A stretch of DNA of 64,000 nucleotides, taken from Vibrio gallaecicus. GTDB taxonomy: Bacteria; Pseudomonadota; Gammaproteobacteria; Enterobacterales; Vibrionaceae. Within the stretch, counting starts at the first letter, position 1. Every line of letters begins with the position of its first letter. The translations under genes were made by a program, and so were the position numbers. The DNA is taken from the NCBI RefSeq assembly GCF_024347495.1, contig NZ_AP025490.1, positions 434,001 through 498,000 on the forward strand. Reading direction: 5' to 3'. Below the pieces are notes generated by a model that did not search any database, had not been told where the DNA came from, and saw nothing but the letters and a program-made list of their open reading frames with translations. Shown piece by piece: positions 39,236 to 49,215 of the stretch.

Positions 39236-39832
39236 CTAAGCTGATTTTTTTTGTCCAATTTTTGGTTCGCTTCCATCAATTAAACGACGAATGTTTTGGT
39301 GATGTCGCAACACAATCAAGCAGCAAAGCATAGCGACTGGCAAAGTGTACTGCGGCTTAACTAGCCATGCATAAAATGGAGCAAGCAATACGGTGACAAT
39401 TGCGGCAAGAGAAGAGTAGCGAAAAATAAAAGCAATGATTAACCATGTCGCCATAATCATGCCAGTTAGATCTAACCCTATCGGAGCGATGGCTCCTAAG
39501 GCTGTTGCCACACCTTTTCCACCTTTAAAGTGAAAGAAAAGGGGATACATATGGCCTAAACAAGAAGCGATGGCGATGACGCCAAGTATTACGGCGTCAA
39601 TATTTAGAAAATATCCAAGCCAAACTGGAATGGTCCCTTTCAGCATGTCACAAAGAAGTACCGATGCCGCAGCATATTTCCCCCCTATGCGCAGTACATT
39701 GGTCGCACCTGGATTATTTGAACCGACCGTTCTAGGGTCTGGCAAACGGACGACACGGCAAATTAAGACAGCACTAGAGATCGAACCCAGTAAGTAGGCT
39801 GCAATAATCATAATGAGTGCTAAAGGGGTCAT
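39236..39832 (-). CDS. plsY: Glycerol-3-phosphate acyltransferase PlsY
   Basis: 198 residues with five predicted membrane helices. Family motifs: [33 protein letters not shown] (motif 1), [22 protein letters not shown] (motif 2) and a C-terminal [21 protein letters not shown] (motif 3). It transfers acyl from acyl-phosphate to glycerol-3-phosphate in phospholipid synthesis. Divergent from folB, as is common in Proteobacteria. Confidence 0.96.
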   Translation of the reverse strand: MTPLALIMIIAAYLLGSISSAVLICRVVRLPDPRTVGSNNPGATNVLRIGGKYAAASVLLCDMLKGTIPVWLGYFLNIDAVILGVIAIASCLGHMYPLFFHFKGGKGVATALGAIAPIGLDLTGMIMATWLIIAFIFRYSSLAAIVTVLLAPFYAWLVKPQYTLPVAMLCCLIVLRHHQNIRRLIDGSEPKIGQKKSA

Positions 39833-39992
39833 GTTTGTCCTTAAACAGGCTAATAAGTCTTAACGCTTGGAAAGTAACGCATTATTTAAGAGTCAATGCT
39901 TTATCCAAGAGTAATTGATATCATATCTGGAATCCTGTAAATAATACGTTTTTTTCCCTCATTTGGGTATCCGACCTCTAAAAGGACAAGTC

Positions 39993-40352
39993 ATGGCTCT
40001 GGATAAAGTTTTCATTGAACAGTTAGAAGTAATCACAACAATTGGTGTCTACGATTGGGAGCAAGAAATTAAGCAAAAGCTTGTTCTTGATATTGAAATG
40101 GCGCATGACAACCGACCTGCAGGTAAAAGTGACGATGTGGTTGATGCTCTTGATTACTCGAAAGTCAGTACTTTGGTATTAGATCATATTGAAAATGGCC
40201 GATTCCTGCTGGTTGAGCGTGTGGCGGAAGAAGTTGCAGAGTTAATCATGGATCAATTTTCAGTACCTTGGATCAAAATCCGCTTAGCGAAACCAGGAGC
40301 CGTACCACAAGCAAAAGCCGTTGGTGTTGTAATTGAACGAGGTCAAGCATGA
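39993..40352 (+). CDS. folB: Dihydroneopterin aldolase
   Basis: 119 residues from the ATG at 39993 (MALDKVFIEQLEVITTIGVYDWEQEIKQKLVLDIEMAHDN), which has AAAGGACAAGTC before it. It includes the catalytic region (VDALDYSKVSTLVLDHIENGRFLLVERVAEEVAELIM) and a terminal KAVGVVIERG. It converts dihydroneopterin to hydroxymethyl-dihydropterin in folate synthesis. It overlaps folK by 4 bp. Confidence 0.96.
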   Translation: MALDKVFIEQLEVITTIGVYDWEQEIKQKLVLDIEMAHDNRPAGKSDDVVDALDYSKVSTLVLDHIENGRFLLVERVAEEVAELIMDQFSVPWIKIRLAKPGAVPQAKAVGVVIERGQA

Positions 40353-40831
40353 CACTCACCTATGTTGGTGTCGGAACTAACATAGACAGAGATAAGCATG
40401 CCAAAGCGGCGTGGGCTGAATTAAAGACTCTTGGAAGAAATCTTCGGAGTTCAACTATTTACCACTGTGATCCAGTCGGCTTTGATAGCCATGCGTTTTA
40501 TAATTTCGTTATAGAACTTGAAACATCACTATCATTGACTGAATTTTCACACGAGCTGCGTAAAATTGAGTTTAAATGGGGCAGGTCGGAGAACGCGCAT
40601 AAATTGCAAGATCGGACTCTTGATCTTGATATTGTGCTCTTTGGTGACGTGGTTTCCAAACATTCTCCAGAACTACCTCGAAGTGATATTTTTAAATATC
40701 CTTTTGTAACACAACCACTTTATGATCTCTGTCCTGCGAGAGTTATCCCGCAAGACGGACGAACCGTCAGTGAAATATGGCAGAAAATGGAACATTTAGA
40801 TTCCTTATCTGTAGTAGACATAGAATTATAA
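40349..40831 (+). CDS. folK: HPPK, hydroxymethyl-dihydropterin pyrophosphokinase
   Basis: 160 residues. TYVGVGTNIDRDKHAKAAWAELKTLG opens the fold. HPPK motifs are FYNFVIELETSLSLTEFSHELRKIEFKWGRS and HKLQDRTLDLDIVLFGD (the DLDIV Asp pair binds Mg). ATP-dependent pyrophosphorylation follows the FolB step. The start overlaps folB (ATGA), and the canonical RTLDLDI motif is intact. It differs in length from some enterobacterial FolK paralogues but is complete. Confidence 0.94.
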   Translation: MTLTYVGVGTNIDRDKHAKAAWAELKTLGRNLRSSTIYHCDPVGFDSHAFYNFVIELETSLSLTEFSHELRKIEFKWGRSENAHKLQDRTLDLDIVLFGDVVSKHSPELPRSDIFKYPFVTQPLYDLCPARVIPQDGRTVSEIWQKMEHLDSLSVVDIEL

Positions 40832-40845
40832 TTTAAAGGTAAGTA

Positions 40846-41652
40846 ATGAGTTATTTTGAAGCGTTTATTTTGGCTTTGGTACAAGGCTTTACCGAATTTT
40901 TGCCGATCTCGAGTTCGGCACACTTGATTTTGCCTTCAGCGGTATTAGGTTGGGAAGATCAAGGCTTAGCATTTGATGTGGCGGTTCATGTAGGAACCTT
41001 GACTGCTGTTGTTATCTACTTCCGGAAAGAAGTTGTATCACTGCTCAGTGCGTTTTTCGCCTCTATCTTTAAAGGTGATAGAAGCAAAGAAGCGAAGCTA
41101 GCTTGGCTTATTATTCTGGCTACAATACCTGCTTGTATCTTCGGTCTTCTGATGAAAGATATCATTGAGATCTACTTACGTAGTGCATGGGTAATTGCAA
41201 CGACTACCATCGTCTTTGGTTTGTTGCTGTGGTGGGTAGATAAGAACGCTTCATTACGTGATGATGAATATCAAGCGGGTTGGAAGAAAGCTTTGTTTAT
41301 TGGTCTAGCTCAGGCTATGGCTATTATCCCTGGTACATCTCGTTCAGGCGCGACAATTACTGCAGCTCTTTACCTCGGCTTTACTCGTGAAGCTGCAGCC
41401 CGTTTCTCGTTCCTGATGTCAATTCCAATCATTACACTTGCTGGTGGTTATTTAGGCTTAAAGCTCGTGACTAGTGGTGAGGTGATTGACGCAGGTGTAC
41501 TTCTGGCGGGTATCGTCGTTTCATTCATTAGTGCGTATATCTGTATCCACTTCTTCTTGAAGCTTATTTCGCGTATGGGCATGACACCGTTTGTGATATA
41601 CCGACTGCTACTCGGTATTGGTTTGTTCGCCTTTTTGATTAGTACTCAGTAA
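40846..41652 (+). CDS. uppP: Undecaprenyl-diphosphatase UppP (BacA)
   Basis: 268 residues with about eight membrane helices. Active-site motifs are [13 protein letters not shown] (about 17-30) and [21 protein letters not shown] (about 160-180). It recycles the undecaprenyl carrier for peptidoglycan, LPS and capsule synthesis by removing the terminal phosphate; overexpression in the family gives bacitracin resistance. It starts 14 bp after folK, so the three genes folB-folK-uppP form a transcription unit ended at 41713. Confidence 0.97.
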   Translation: MSYFEAFILALVQGFTEFLPISSSAHLILPSAVLGWEDQGLAFDVAVHVGTLTAVVIYFRKEVVSLLSAFFASIFKGDRSKEAKLAWLIILATIPACIFGLLMKDIIEIYLRSAWVIATTTIVFGLLLWWVDKNASLRDDEYQAGWKKALFIGLAQAMAIIPGTSRSGATITAALYLGFTREAAARFSFLMSIPIITLAGGYLGLKLVTSGEVIDAGVLLAGIVVSFISAYICIHFFLKLISRMGMTPFVIYRLLLGIGLFAFLISTQ

Positions 41653-41712
41653 TTAGTTTTTAGTAAGAAAGCCAGCTCCTCAAAGGATTAGAGCTTGCTC
41701 TAAAATGAATAA

Positions 41713-41752
41713 AACAAAAAGACCTCACTAGAAATGGTGAGGTCTTTTTGTT
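41713..41752 (+). terminator. Terminator after uppP (bidirectional)
   Basis: AACAAAAAGACCTCAC pairs with GTGAGGTCTTTTTGTT around an 8-nt loop. Confidence 0.9.
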
Positions 41753-41842
41753 TATGGTGGATTATTGAAGTAGGTTAGCCGACCTTAGTCATTTAATTGG
41801 TCGGCATAATTCAGGACCGATGTAATTTAAATCACAAGAGCA

Positions 41843-43468
41843 TTAATGCTTCACTTCAAATCGATTGACCCAATTTTCAAGTTCATTTGAAAGTGAAGTT
41901 AGGGTTTGAGTACTGTTATGGCTTTCTGTCACTACATCACTTAGTTGATTACCACTTTCTTCAATCATATTAATTCGTTTTGAAATATCATCACTTACTT
42001 GCGTCTGTTCCGCTGCTGCAGTCGCTATTTGGTGGCTCATGGATGAGATGGACTCAAGAGCATTAACAATCTGTTGTAGAGCTTCTGAAGCGTTTTGAGA
42101 CTCGGTCACAGTGCTTTGACTGGTTTCTGCGCATACACCCATAGTATGAATTGCGTTTCTTGAACCTTCTTGAAGGTTATTGATCATCAGCTGAATTTCT
42201 TTGGTACTGGCTTGGGTTCGACCCGCTAGGTTTCGAACCTCATCAGCAACAACTGCAAAGCCTCGACCTTGTTCACCAGCTCTTGCTGCTTCAATTGCCG
42301 CATTTAGTGCGAGTAGGTTAGTTTGCTCGGCAATGTCACCAATTACATCAAGCACTTTTACTATGTTATTTACGTCATTACCTAAATCAGCAACAGCATC
42401 ACTCGCTGTGTTGAGCTGGCTTGCCAGTCCTTGAATATTATCCACGGTGTTATGAATTAGCTGCTGAGTATGTTGGCTTTGTTTATCCGCTTCATCTGTA
42501 TTTCTAGCGGTATCACCAGCAGAGTCTGCAACATTATTAGCTGAAGATGCCATCTCAGTCATTGCTGTAGCAATCATTTCAGTGGATTGTTGCTGTGTAT
42601 CCGTAAGCTGAGCAATTGAACCAGCACGAGATTCAACACTGTGTAATTCAGAGCGTAGAGCAAGCATTGATGTGTTTAGGTTTGAAACGAGATCGGCAAG
42701 AGATAAACTCATCTGTTGCACCGCTTGGTAGATACTCCCTGGTACCGCTTCTGTATCGAAAGATGTTTGTATCTTACCTTGAGCTACCGCTTGTACTGCT
42801 TCACGTACATCTTTAGGTTCACCACCTAGCAAAGCAAGCATGCGTTTAATTGAAATGATTAAGCTGGTTAAGATAACCCCTGCAATCACTAAGCAGAGAA
42901 ATAGCTGCCATTGTGCGGTAGACCAAAAACGTGCATTCACTTCATTAAAACCAATGCCTGTACCTACGACCCAGCCCCAGTGCGGTGTTTTTTCAGCGAT
43001 GGATAACTTTTCTTCAATGCTTCCGTCTGGCTGCTTCTGTGTCCATGTATATTCAACAATCTGACCAGTTCTGTTACCTAATACTCTTTGTATTAGTTGC
43101 CCGACGCTGTTTCCATCACCATCTTTAAAATCATTAAAGCTGGTGCCATGCAATTGTGGATCTAGCGGGGTAGCGACAAAAGTCATGTTTTCATCTGCTA
43201 CATAAACATATTCATTGTCTTTATAAATGTTATTGCGGAGCAGTCGAGTCGCCAGTTGTTTTGCTTGTTCTTCTTCTAGGGTGCCATCAATAGTCATTTT
43301 CTCAACTTCAGTTAAGATGCTATACGCACTTTTAAAGAGTTCCGTTACTCGGGCTTTGTTGTCCATGTCACTTGCAACTCGTAAAGTCCAAAGTCCTGTA
43401 GCGGTTAATACAAGTAACGCAGCCAGTATTACAGTGGACAATAGGTAAGCTTGTGTCTTTAATTTCAT
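41843..43468 (-). CDS. Methyl-accepting chemotaxis protein (single Cache sensor)
   Basis: 541 residues. TM1 at about 7-27; periplasmic single-Cache domain (about 35-185: [56 protein letters not shown]); TM2 at about 188-208; HAMP-like linker; cytoplasmic coiled-coil signalling domain with the invariant hairpin tip [39 protein letters not shown] (about 380-420). It reports a periplasmic ligand, probably a small organic acid given the domain type, to CheA/CheW. Monocistronic. Confidence 0.94.
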   Translation of the reverse strand: MKLKTQAYLLSTVILAALLVLTATGLWTLRVASDMDNKARVTELFKSAYSILTEVEKMTIDGTLEEEQAKQLATRLLRNNIYKDNEYVYVADENMTFVATPLDPQLHGTSFNDFKDGDGNSVGQLIQRVLGNRTGQIVEYTWTQKQPDGSIEEKLSIAEKTPHWGWVVGTGIGFNEVNARFWSTAQWQLFLCLVIAGVILTSLIISIKRMLALLGGEPKDVREAVQAVAQGKIQTSFDTEAVPGSIYQAVQQMSLSLADLVSNLNTSMLALRSELHSVESRAGSIAQLTDTQQQSTEMIATAMTEMASSANNVADSAGDTARNTDEADKQSQHTQQLIHNTVDNIQGLASQLNTASDAVADLGNDVNNIVKVLDVIGDIAEQTNLLALNAAIEAARAGEQGRGFAVVADEVRNLAGRTQASTKEIQLMINNLQEGSRNAIHTMGVCAETSQSTVTESQNASEALQQIVNALESISSMSHQIATAAAEQTQVSDDISKRINMIEESGNQLSDVVTESHNSTQTLTSLSNELENWVNRFEVKH

Positions 43469-43714
43469 ACATCCTCACACAGCGATAAATTAGAAAATAT
43501 CATTTATAGTAATTATTCATTAAATCTTAATCTAAGTAGTGTAGTCGCTAATATGAGGAATGCTCTAAAGTATGATGAAGATTAAATTTACGATGCAAAA
43601 AAAGTAAAATGTGATGGTTAATTGGGTTTTATATAATAGATGGCGGGCGTTTGTGAGGTGAGTCGATTTAAAAAGGTGTTGGGGATTAGGAATGTTACTG
43701 TGTTCAGAATGCAA

Positions 43715-43741
43715 AAAAGCCGCATCATTGATGCGGCTTTT
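43715..43741 (-). terminator. Terminator of the tRNA cluster
   Basis: AAAAGCCGCATCA / TGATGCGGCTTTT with a T run on the minus strand, 6 bp past the last tRNA-Asn. Confidence 0.88.
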
Positions 43742-43746
43742 TAAAT

Positions 43747-43822
43747 TGGCTCCCCTTGCAAGACTTGAACTTGCGACATACGGATTAACAGTCCGCCGTT
43801 CTACCAACTGAACTAAAGGGGA
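43747..43822 (-). tRNA. tRNA-Asn (GTT), copy 2
   Basis: 76 nt with encoded CCA; acceptor TCCCCTT/AAGGGGA, anticodon loop CTGTTAA. The sequence is identical to the copy at 44082-44157. Last gene of the cluster. Confidence 0.96.
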
Positions 43823-43866
43823 ATTGTTTGTTTAACTATTCTTATGAATAACTAAATTACAAATTA

Positions 43867-43942
43867 TGGTGCCTCGAGGCGGAATCGAACCACCGACACG
43901 AGGATTTTCAATCCTCTGCTCTACCGACTGAGCTATCGAGGC
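43867..43942 (-). tRNA. tRNA-Phe (GAA) with variant acceptor stem
   Basis: 76 nt with encoded CCA; anticodon loop TTGAAAA. The acceptor is GCCTCGA/TCGAGGC, whereas the other two Phe copies have GCCCGGA/TCCGGGC. Two base pairs differ, each changed on both strands, so pairing is kept. Confidence 0.96.
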
Positions 43943-43949
43943 AAAAGAA

Positions 43950-44025
<76 letters not shown>

Positions 44026-44081
44026 ACACTATATTCTTATGCTTTGTGAGTATAAGTTTAATCTAAACTCATTCTCGAATG

Positions 44082-44157
44082 TGGCTCCCCTTGCAAGACT
44101 TGAACTTGCGACATACGGATTAACAGTCCGCCGTTCTACCAACTGAACTAAAGGGGA
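44082..44157 (-). tRNA. tRNA-Asn (GTT), copy 1
   Basis: 76 nt with encoded CCA; acceptor TCCCCTT/AAGGGGA, anticodon GTT. Confidence 0.96.
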
Positions 44158-44192
44158 ATTATTTGCCTTAACATAAGTTAAGAACCAAATAA

Positions 44193-44268
44193 TGGTGCCC
44201 GGAGGCGGAATCGAACCACCGACACGAGGATTTTCAATCCTCTGCTCTACCGACTGAGCTATCCGGGC
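44193..44268 (-). tRNA. tRNA-Phe (GAA)
   Basis: 76 nt with encoded CCA; acceptor GCCCGGA/TCCGGGC, anticodon loop TTGAAAA. Same sequence as 44419-44494. Confidence 0.96.
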
Positions 44269-44275
44269 AAAAGAA

Positions 44276-44351
<76 letters not shown>

Positions 44352-44418
44352 ACACTAAATTCTTTTATTTTTTGTCCGTGTTTTACTTTAAAAGTATCAG
44401 CACCAACAAAACAAATTG

Positions 44419-44494
44419 TGGTGCCCGGAGGCGGAATCGAACCACCGACACGAGGATTTTCAATCCTCTGCTCTACCGACTGAGCTATCCGGGC
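44419..44494 (-). tRNA. tRNA-Phe (GAA), first gene of cluster
   Basis: 76 nt with encoded CCA; acceptor GCCCGGA/TCCGGGC. It lies just downstream of the cluster promoter. Confidence 0.96.
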
Positions 44495-44505
44495 AACGGG
44501 GCGCT

Positions 44506-44534
44506 ATTAAAAGGCTTTTCCGTATTTTCGTCAA
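44506..44534 (-). promoter_or_regulatory. Promoter of the tRNA cluster
   Basis: On the minus strand TTGACG, 17 bp, TTTAAT, followed by a GC-rich discriminator AGCGCCCCG. The GC-rich discriminator is typical of stringently (ppGpp) controlled stable-RNA promoters. Confidence 0.8.
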
Positions 44535-44597
44535 CACCTTTTTTTGAAAATATTTAAAAAAAGGTGTGTTCGTTGTTTTTTTATTCAAAAGTAGGCG

Positions 44598-45731
44598 TTA
44601 AGTTTTGCCAGAGTTAAAGTCTTTCTTGAATTTTGTTACTTTTTCTAAGTACCTACGTGATTCTTTATTGGGGTGTTTCTTAGTTAACGCCCAATATGCT
44701 TGGTTTGGTTGTAAGGCATTTAAGTCATTCATCGCACGCTTTCGGTTACTGCTGAATGTATTTAATACGCCCCCAGTGCCGCCGTTATAAGCGGAAATCA
44801 TACTGTACTCGAGTGTTGTAGGGTGTTTCACATCTTTTAAATAACGATTTTTTAAGATGTAAAAATAGGCAGTGCCGGTGTCTATATTGGTTTCAGGGTT
44901 AAATAAATATTCCGGTGTTGGTTCACCTGGTTTATTTTTTACCAATTTAAATACGTCACGTCCCGCTGTTTTCGGTACGACTTGCATTAAGCCATAGGCA
45001 TTAGCCCAACTTACCGCATATGGATTAAAGCTGCTTTCTGTTTTGATGATCGCATAGATCAGGTCTTCTGGAATGTCGTATTTTCTCGAGGCACGTCTTA
45101 CTATGTCGGCGTATTTATAACTTCGTTTAATGGCATGATCTTCCACCATTGGGATTTCAACATAATATGATTTCTTGAAATCGACTTCTTTAGTTTTTAG
45201 ATTATTGGCGATGAGGTAATCGGCAAATCGATTAGCTCGCCATGTCCACTGAATTGGCTTTTGCTCTTGATCAACCACTTGATTATAAAGGAAAGGCTGA
45301 CCTTCTAAAGTGATGCTTTTAGACGAAAATAGATCAACGTTCGCAGGATCATCAGGCGTAAGAAGCGTTGTCATGATCGCATTCTTAAGATGTTTTTTAG
45401 GCTCGGTTGGAGAAACTGTTTCAACAAGGATAGTACCTTTGGTGAAATTAACTTCAGAACGACTCAAGTAATTATCTATATATTTCACATAGTTACTTTT
45501 ACCTGCCATTTTTATTTCTTTAGAGCCCCAGCGTTTTTGAATATTGCCGGAAAAGCTATTGATGAGAGAGTCTAAAGCTGCAGTATCTTTTTCAAATTGA
45601 CCTGGAAGTTCAGCTAAGTTGCCAGCGAAGCGGTTGGTTGGCTCATAATTGACGTCGTATAAACCTTCAATAAATTCTCTGCTGCATCCTGTGAGTAGCA
45701 TTGCTGCTAAGAAGTAACCAAGCTTTTTCAT
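44598..45731 (-). CDS. mltC: Membrane-bound lytic murein transglycosylase C
   Basis: 377 residues. A lipoprotein signal with lipobox LLTGC (Cys 16) anchors it to the outer membrane. A DUF3393 N-terminal domain precedes the SLT lysozyme-like domain (about 200-350: IPEDLIYAIIKTESSFNPYAVSWANAYGLMQVVPKTAGRDVF with the catalytic Glu in TESSF, then SAYNGGTGGVLNTF). It cleaves glycan strands to 1,6-anhydroMurNAc ends. It follows yggX and mutY on the same strand, as in E. coli. Confidence 0.96.
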   Translation of the reverse strand: MKKLGYFLAAMLLTGCSREFIEGLYDVNYEPTNRFAGNLAELPGQFEKDTAALDSLINSFSGNIQKRWGSKEIKMAGKSNYVKYIDNYLSRSEVNFTKGTILVETVSPTEPKKHLKNAIMTTLLTPDDPANVDLFSSKSITLEGQPFLYNQVVDQEQKPIQWTWRANRFADYLIANNLKTKEVDFKKSYYVEIPMVEDHAIKRSYKYADIVRRASRKYDIPEDLIYAIIKTESSFNPYAVSWANAYGLMQVVPKTAGRDVFKLVKNKPGEPTPEYLFNPETNIDTGTAYFYILKNRYLKDVKHPTTLEYSMISAYNGGTGGVLNTFSSNRKRAMNDLNALQPNQAYWALTKKHPNKESRRYLEKVTKFKKDFNSGKT

Positions 45732-45800
45732 AGACCCTCATATAAAAATGACATCATAACCAAGGGTATGATGTCATTAAATTTTATCTAAATAAATGTC

Positions 45801-46073
45801 TTATTCGCTTGGTGGAGTGTAACCATCAATAACGACTTCTTTACCTTCAAAAAGAAAGTTAACCATTTCAGTTTCTAGAAGCTTTCTGTGCTCTGGATCC
45901 ATCATGTTAAGTTTCTTTTCGTTAATTAGCATGGTTTGCTTGCTTTGCCATTGAGCCCAAGCTTCTTTAGAAATGTTGTCAAAAATACGTTTACCCAAAT
46001 CGCCTGGGTAAAGTTGAAAATCTAGGCCTTCAGCGTCTTTTTGTAATCGAGTACAAAATACAGTACGGCTCAT
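45801..46073 (-). CDS. yggX: YggX, Fe(II)-trafficking / oxidative-damage protection protein
   Basis: 90 residues, matching the family throughout: [77 protein letters not shown]. The Cys at position 7 is the conserved one. It protects iron-sulfur clusters; placement right after mutY (a [4Fe-4S] glycosylase) is conserved. Confidence 0.97.
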   Translation of the reverse strand: MSRTVFCTRLQKDAEGLDFQLYPGDLGKRIFDNISKEAWAQWQSKQTMLINEKKLNMMDPEHRKLLETEMVNFLFEGKEVVIDGYTPPSE

Positions 46074-46104
46074 AATGAATCCTTATTATCGCGTTATGTT
46101 GGTA

Positions 46105-47166
46105 TTAAACGCATGTGTCTAGTTCGAATGGAAGGCTTTCTAACAGCTGTTTTACTGGAGCCGCTAAGCCAATTTCTTCTGGTTGAGATAAGTTATACCA
46201 GAGACCTTTTGTCCCTTCCATTATCAAATCAGGTTGTTTAGTTAATTTAACCAATACAGGGGTGATATCTAAATGGTAGTGACTAAAGGTGTGCCTAAAT
46301 GCAATCAAGGTTTCGTTTGATTGTATATTTTGTTCTTGAATAGATCTGAGATCTAATTGGTGTTCAATTTCAGCAGTCTCATTTTGAGGGAAGCAAAATA
46401 GCCCTCCCCAAATACCTGATTGAGGTCTCTGTTCAAGCCAAACCTGATTATCGTGATAAAGCATCACAAACCAAGTCTCCTTTGCTGGCTTCTCTTTTTT
46501 AGGTTTTTTCCCTGGGAAATCGAGCTGCTTATCCAATTTGTTGGCTTCACACATAGTGCTGACAGGGCATAACGAGCATTTGGGTTTAGTTCGAGTACAT
46601 ACAAGCGCGCCCATATCCATCATGGCTTGATTGTATTTATCGACATCCTTACGAGGAGTGTGCTGCTCTGCATATTCCCAAAGTTTGTTTTCTACTTTTT
46701 TTTGCCCTGGCCACCCTTCAACAATGAAGTTGCGAGCCAAAGTGCGTTTCACATTGCCATCTAAAATTGCATGAGGGAGCTTGTGAACAGATGAAAGAAC
46801 CGCCGCCGCAGTAGAGCGTCCAACGCCAGGTAGATCATTCATTTGTTCTAAGTCTTTAGGGAACTCTCCACCATATTGTTCAGCAACTATTTTTGCTGCT
46901 TTATGTAAATTTCGCGCTCGGGCGTAATAGCCAAGCCCTGTCCAAAGATGGAGGACTTCATCTTGTTCTGCATTTGCAAGGTCGATGACGGTCGGAAAAC
47001 GCGCTAAAAAACGTTCGTAATAAGGAATCACTGTTGTCACTTGCGTCTGCTGTAACATGATTTCAGATAACCAAACGGTGTAGGCGCTTTTGTTTTTTTG
47101 CCAAGGCAGTTCTTTACGCCCATAGGCGTCATACCACTTTAAAATGGCGCTTGCGAAAGGAGTCAC
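46105..47166 (-). CDS. mutY: A/G-specific adenine DNA glycosylase
   Basis: 353 residues. HhH-GPD domain with [34 protein letters not shown], the helix-hairpin-helix [14 protein letters not shown] and the catalytic Asp ([14 protein letters not shown]). The [4Fe-4S] ligands are in [17 protein letters not shown] (C-x6-C-x2-C-x5-C, about 190-210). A C-terminal NUDIX-like domain (about 230-345) recognises 8-oxoG. It removes A opposite 8-oxoG. Divergent from trmB. Confidence 0.97.
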   Translation of the reverse strand: MTPFASAILKWYDAYGRKELPWQKNKSAYTVWLSEIMLQQTQVTTVIPYYERFLARFPTVIDLANAEQDEVLHLWTGLGYYARARNLHKAAKIVAEQYGGEFPKDLEQMNDLPGVGRSTAAAVLSSVHKLPHAILDGNVKRTLARNFIVEGWPGQKKVENKLWEYAEQHTPRKDVDKYNQAMMDMGALVCTRTKPKCSLCPVSTMCEANKLDKQLDFPGKKPKKEKPAKETWFVMLYHDNQVWLEQRPQSGIWGGLFCFPQNETAEIEHQLDLRSIQEQNIQSNETLIAFRHTFSHYHLDITPVLVKLTKQPDLIMEGTKGLWYNLSQPEEIGLAAPVKQLLESLPFELDTCV

Positions 47167-47332
47167 GGCTTGCTCAATGCTTTGCTATTATTAGAGGTGA
47201 AATTGCACCACACTTAGCGTTGGATGTAAAACAGACAAATTGTGTGGGAATTTATCCACGGAAAGACTTGCACCGAAGGCATTTCTTTGGATAATCCCCG
47301 CTTTGATTAATCAATGTGCAGGCAAAAAATCA

Positions 47333-48052
47333 ATGAGTGAAGTGACCACTAACGAATATACTGAAGACGGCAAACTGGTTCGTAAGATACGCAGTTTTGT
47401 TCGCCGCGAAGGCCGTTTAACTAAAGGTCAAGAAAATGCGATGAATGAATGCTGGCCAACAATGGGCATCGACTACAACCCAGAGCTTCTTAATTGGAAA
47501 GAAGTATTTGGTAACGATAACCCTGTTGTACTAGAGATTGGCTTCGGTATGGGTGCATCACTGGTTGAAATGGCAAAGAATTCACCAGAAAAGAATTTCC
47601 TAGGTATTGAAGTACATAGCCCTGGTGTGGGTGCCTGTTTAGGTACAGCTCGCGATGCGGGTGTTACTAACCTTCGCGTAATGTGCCACGATGCTGTTGA
47701 AGTATTTGAGCATATGATTCCAGACAGCAGCTTACATACGCTGCAGCTGTTCTTCCCTGACCCATGGCATAAAGCTCGTCACCATAAGCGTCGTATCGTT
47801 AAAGCAGAATTTGCGGAAATGGTACGTGGTAAGCTTCAGCTTGATACTGGCATTTTCCATATGGCAACAGACTGGGAAAACTACGCAGAGCACATGATCG
47901 AAGTGATGAATGTTGCGCCTGGTTTTGAGAATATCGCTGAAGATGGTGACTATATCCCTCGCCCAGATGAACGTCCACTGACTAAATTTGAAGCTCGTGG
48001 TCACCGTTTAGGTCATGGCGTTTGGGACATTAAGTACAAGCGTACTAAGTAA
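47333..48052 (+). CDS. trmB: tRNA (guanine-N7-)-methyltransferase
   Basis: 239 residues from the ATG at 47333 ([33 protein letters not shown]); the longer frame from 47240 starts in the mutY-trmB promoter region. SAM-binding [35 protein letters not shown] and the family motif [20 protein letters not shown] are intact. It makes m7G46 in tRNAs. It is divergent from mutY, as in E. coli, and is followed by a terminator. Confidence 0.97.
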   Translation: MSEVTTNEYTEDGKLVRKIRSFVRREGRLTKGQENAMNECWPTMGIDYNPELLNWKEVFGNDNPVVLEIGFGMGASLVEMAKNSPEKNFLGIEVHSPGVGACLGTARDAGVTNLRVMCHDAVEVFEHMIPDSSLHTLQLFFPDPWHKARHHKRRIVKAEFAEMVRGKLQLDTGIFHMATDWENYAEHMIEVMNVAPGFENIAEDGDYIPRPDERPLTKFEARGHRLGHGVWDIKYKRTK

Positions 48053-48117
48053 TTTCCGATCTCAAAGCTGTAGAGGCTAATTGACTTAGTTTTACCCCTA
48101 CATTTTATGAGATTGAT

Positions 48118-48150
48118 AAAAGCCAACATTATTGTAATGTTGGCTTTTTT
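48118..48150 (+). terminator. Terminator after trmB
   Basis: AGCCAACATTA / TAATGTTGGCT with a TTG loop and six T. Confidence 0.92.
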
Positions 48151-48192
48151 GTCCTTAGGCTTTTATCAATGAATAGAGGCTTAAGGACAAAA
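48147..48192 (+). promoter_or_regulatory. Second hairpin before glsA, covering a Shine-Dalgarno-like sequence
   Basis: TTTTGTCCTTA (48147-48157) is the exact complement of TAAGGACAAAA (48182-48192), extendable to 14 bp with GGC/GCT. The 3' arm contains AAGGA, 7 nt before an ATG at 48195 that opens a seven-codon ORF ending at 48218, 20 bp before glsA. The 5' arm overlaps the T tail of the trmB terminator. Confidence 0.5.
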
Positions 48193-48238
48193 TAATGAAA
48201 ACACCCCTACAAAAATAACAATATAGAAGTAAGCACTC

Positions 48239-49159
48239 ATGAAACCCACTCAAGCTATTTTGACCGAGATATTAGAAGAAGTTCGCCCTTTAATTGGTCA
48301 GGGAAAAGTCGCGGATTATATTCCTGCATTGGCTCGTGTATCGAATCAAAAGTTGGCGATTGCGGTGTATACCAATGAAGGAGAAGTGATTCAAGCCGGT
48401 GATGCTGAAGAGGCTTTTTCTGTGCAATCTATTTCCAAAGCGCTGAGTCTTACTTTAGCTATGGTGTTGTATAAACCAGAAGAAATCTGGAAAAGAGTGG
48501 GTAAAGAGCCTTCTGGTCAGGCTTTTAATTCGATGATTCAGCTTGAGATGGAGCATGGTATCCCTCGTAATCCATTTATCAATGCTGGTGCGATAGTCGT
48601 CGCTGATTTATTACAAAGCCGCTTATCAGCTCCTAGGCACCGTTTATTGGAATTTGTGCGCCAGTTATCTGGTGATACTCATATTGTGTATGACAAAGTC
48701 GTAGCGGCTTCTGAAATGATGCACAGTGATCGAAATGCGGCTATTGCCTACTTGATGCGTTCGTTTGGTAATTTTGAGAATGATGTTATTCCTGTTCTCA
48801 ATAATTATTTTCATGCCTGTGCACTTAAGATGACTTGTGTTGATCTGGCTAAGACCTTTAGCTACCTAGCAAATAAAGGAGTGTCAGTTCAAACTAAGAA
48901 AGAGATCATTACCCCCGTTCAAACCAAACAATTGAACGCTTTACTGGCGACTTGTGGTTTATATGATGGTGCAGGGGAGTTTGCTTATCGTGTCGGAATG
49001 CCAGGTAAATCAGGCGTAGGTGGCGGTATTATCGCTATCGTACCTGGTGAGATGACCATTGCAGTTTGGTCTCCTGAATTAGACCCGTCAGGGAATTCAC
49101 TGGCTGGTACTCAAGCTTTAGAGCTGCTTTCTGAGCGTATTGGTCGTTCCATTTTTTAG
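48239..49159 (+). CDS. glsA: Glutaminase
   Basis: 306 residues. Serine-dependent beta-lactamase-like fold: [16 protein letters not shown] (the catalytic Ser-x-x-Lys), [29 protein letters not shown], and [32 protein letters not shown]. It hydrolyses glutamine to glutamate and ammonia and can support acid resistance. Its own ribosome-binding site is poor; a structured leader lies upstream. The same neighbours (trmB, hemW) occur in V. cholerae. Confidence 0.96.
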   Translation: MKPTQAILTEILEEVRPLIGQGKVADYIPALARVSNQKLAIAVYTNEGEVIQAGDAEEAFSVQSISKALSLTLAMVLYKPEEIWKRVGKEPSGQAFNSMIQLEMEHGIPRNPFINAGAIVVADLLQSRLSAPRHRLLEFVRQLSGDTHIVYDKVVAASEMMHSDRNAAIAYLMRSFGNFENDVIPVLNNYFHACALKMTCVDLAKTFSYLANKGVSVQTKKEIITPVQTKQLNALLATCGLYDGAGEFAYRVGMPGKSGVGGGIIAIVPGEMTIAVWSPELDPSGNSLAGTQALELLSERIGRSIF

Positions 49160-49182
49160 CGGTAAGTTGTTCTTAATTAAAT

Positions 49183-49212
49183 AAAAAAACCTCTCATGAT
49201 GAGAGGTTTTTT
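49183..49212. terminator. Convergent terminator between glsA and hemW
   Basis: AAAAAACCTCTCA-TGA-TGAGAGGTTTTTT, symmetrical with A/T runs on both sides. Confidence 0.92.
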
Positions 49213-49215
49213 ATT

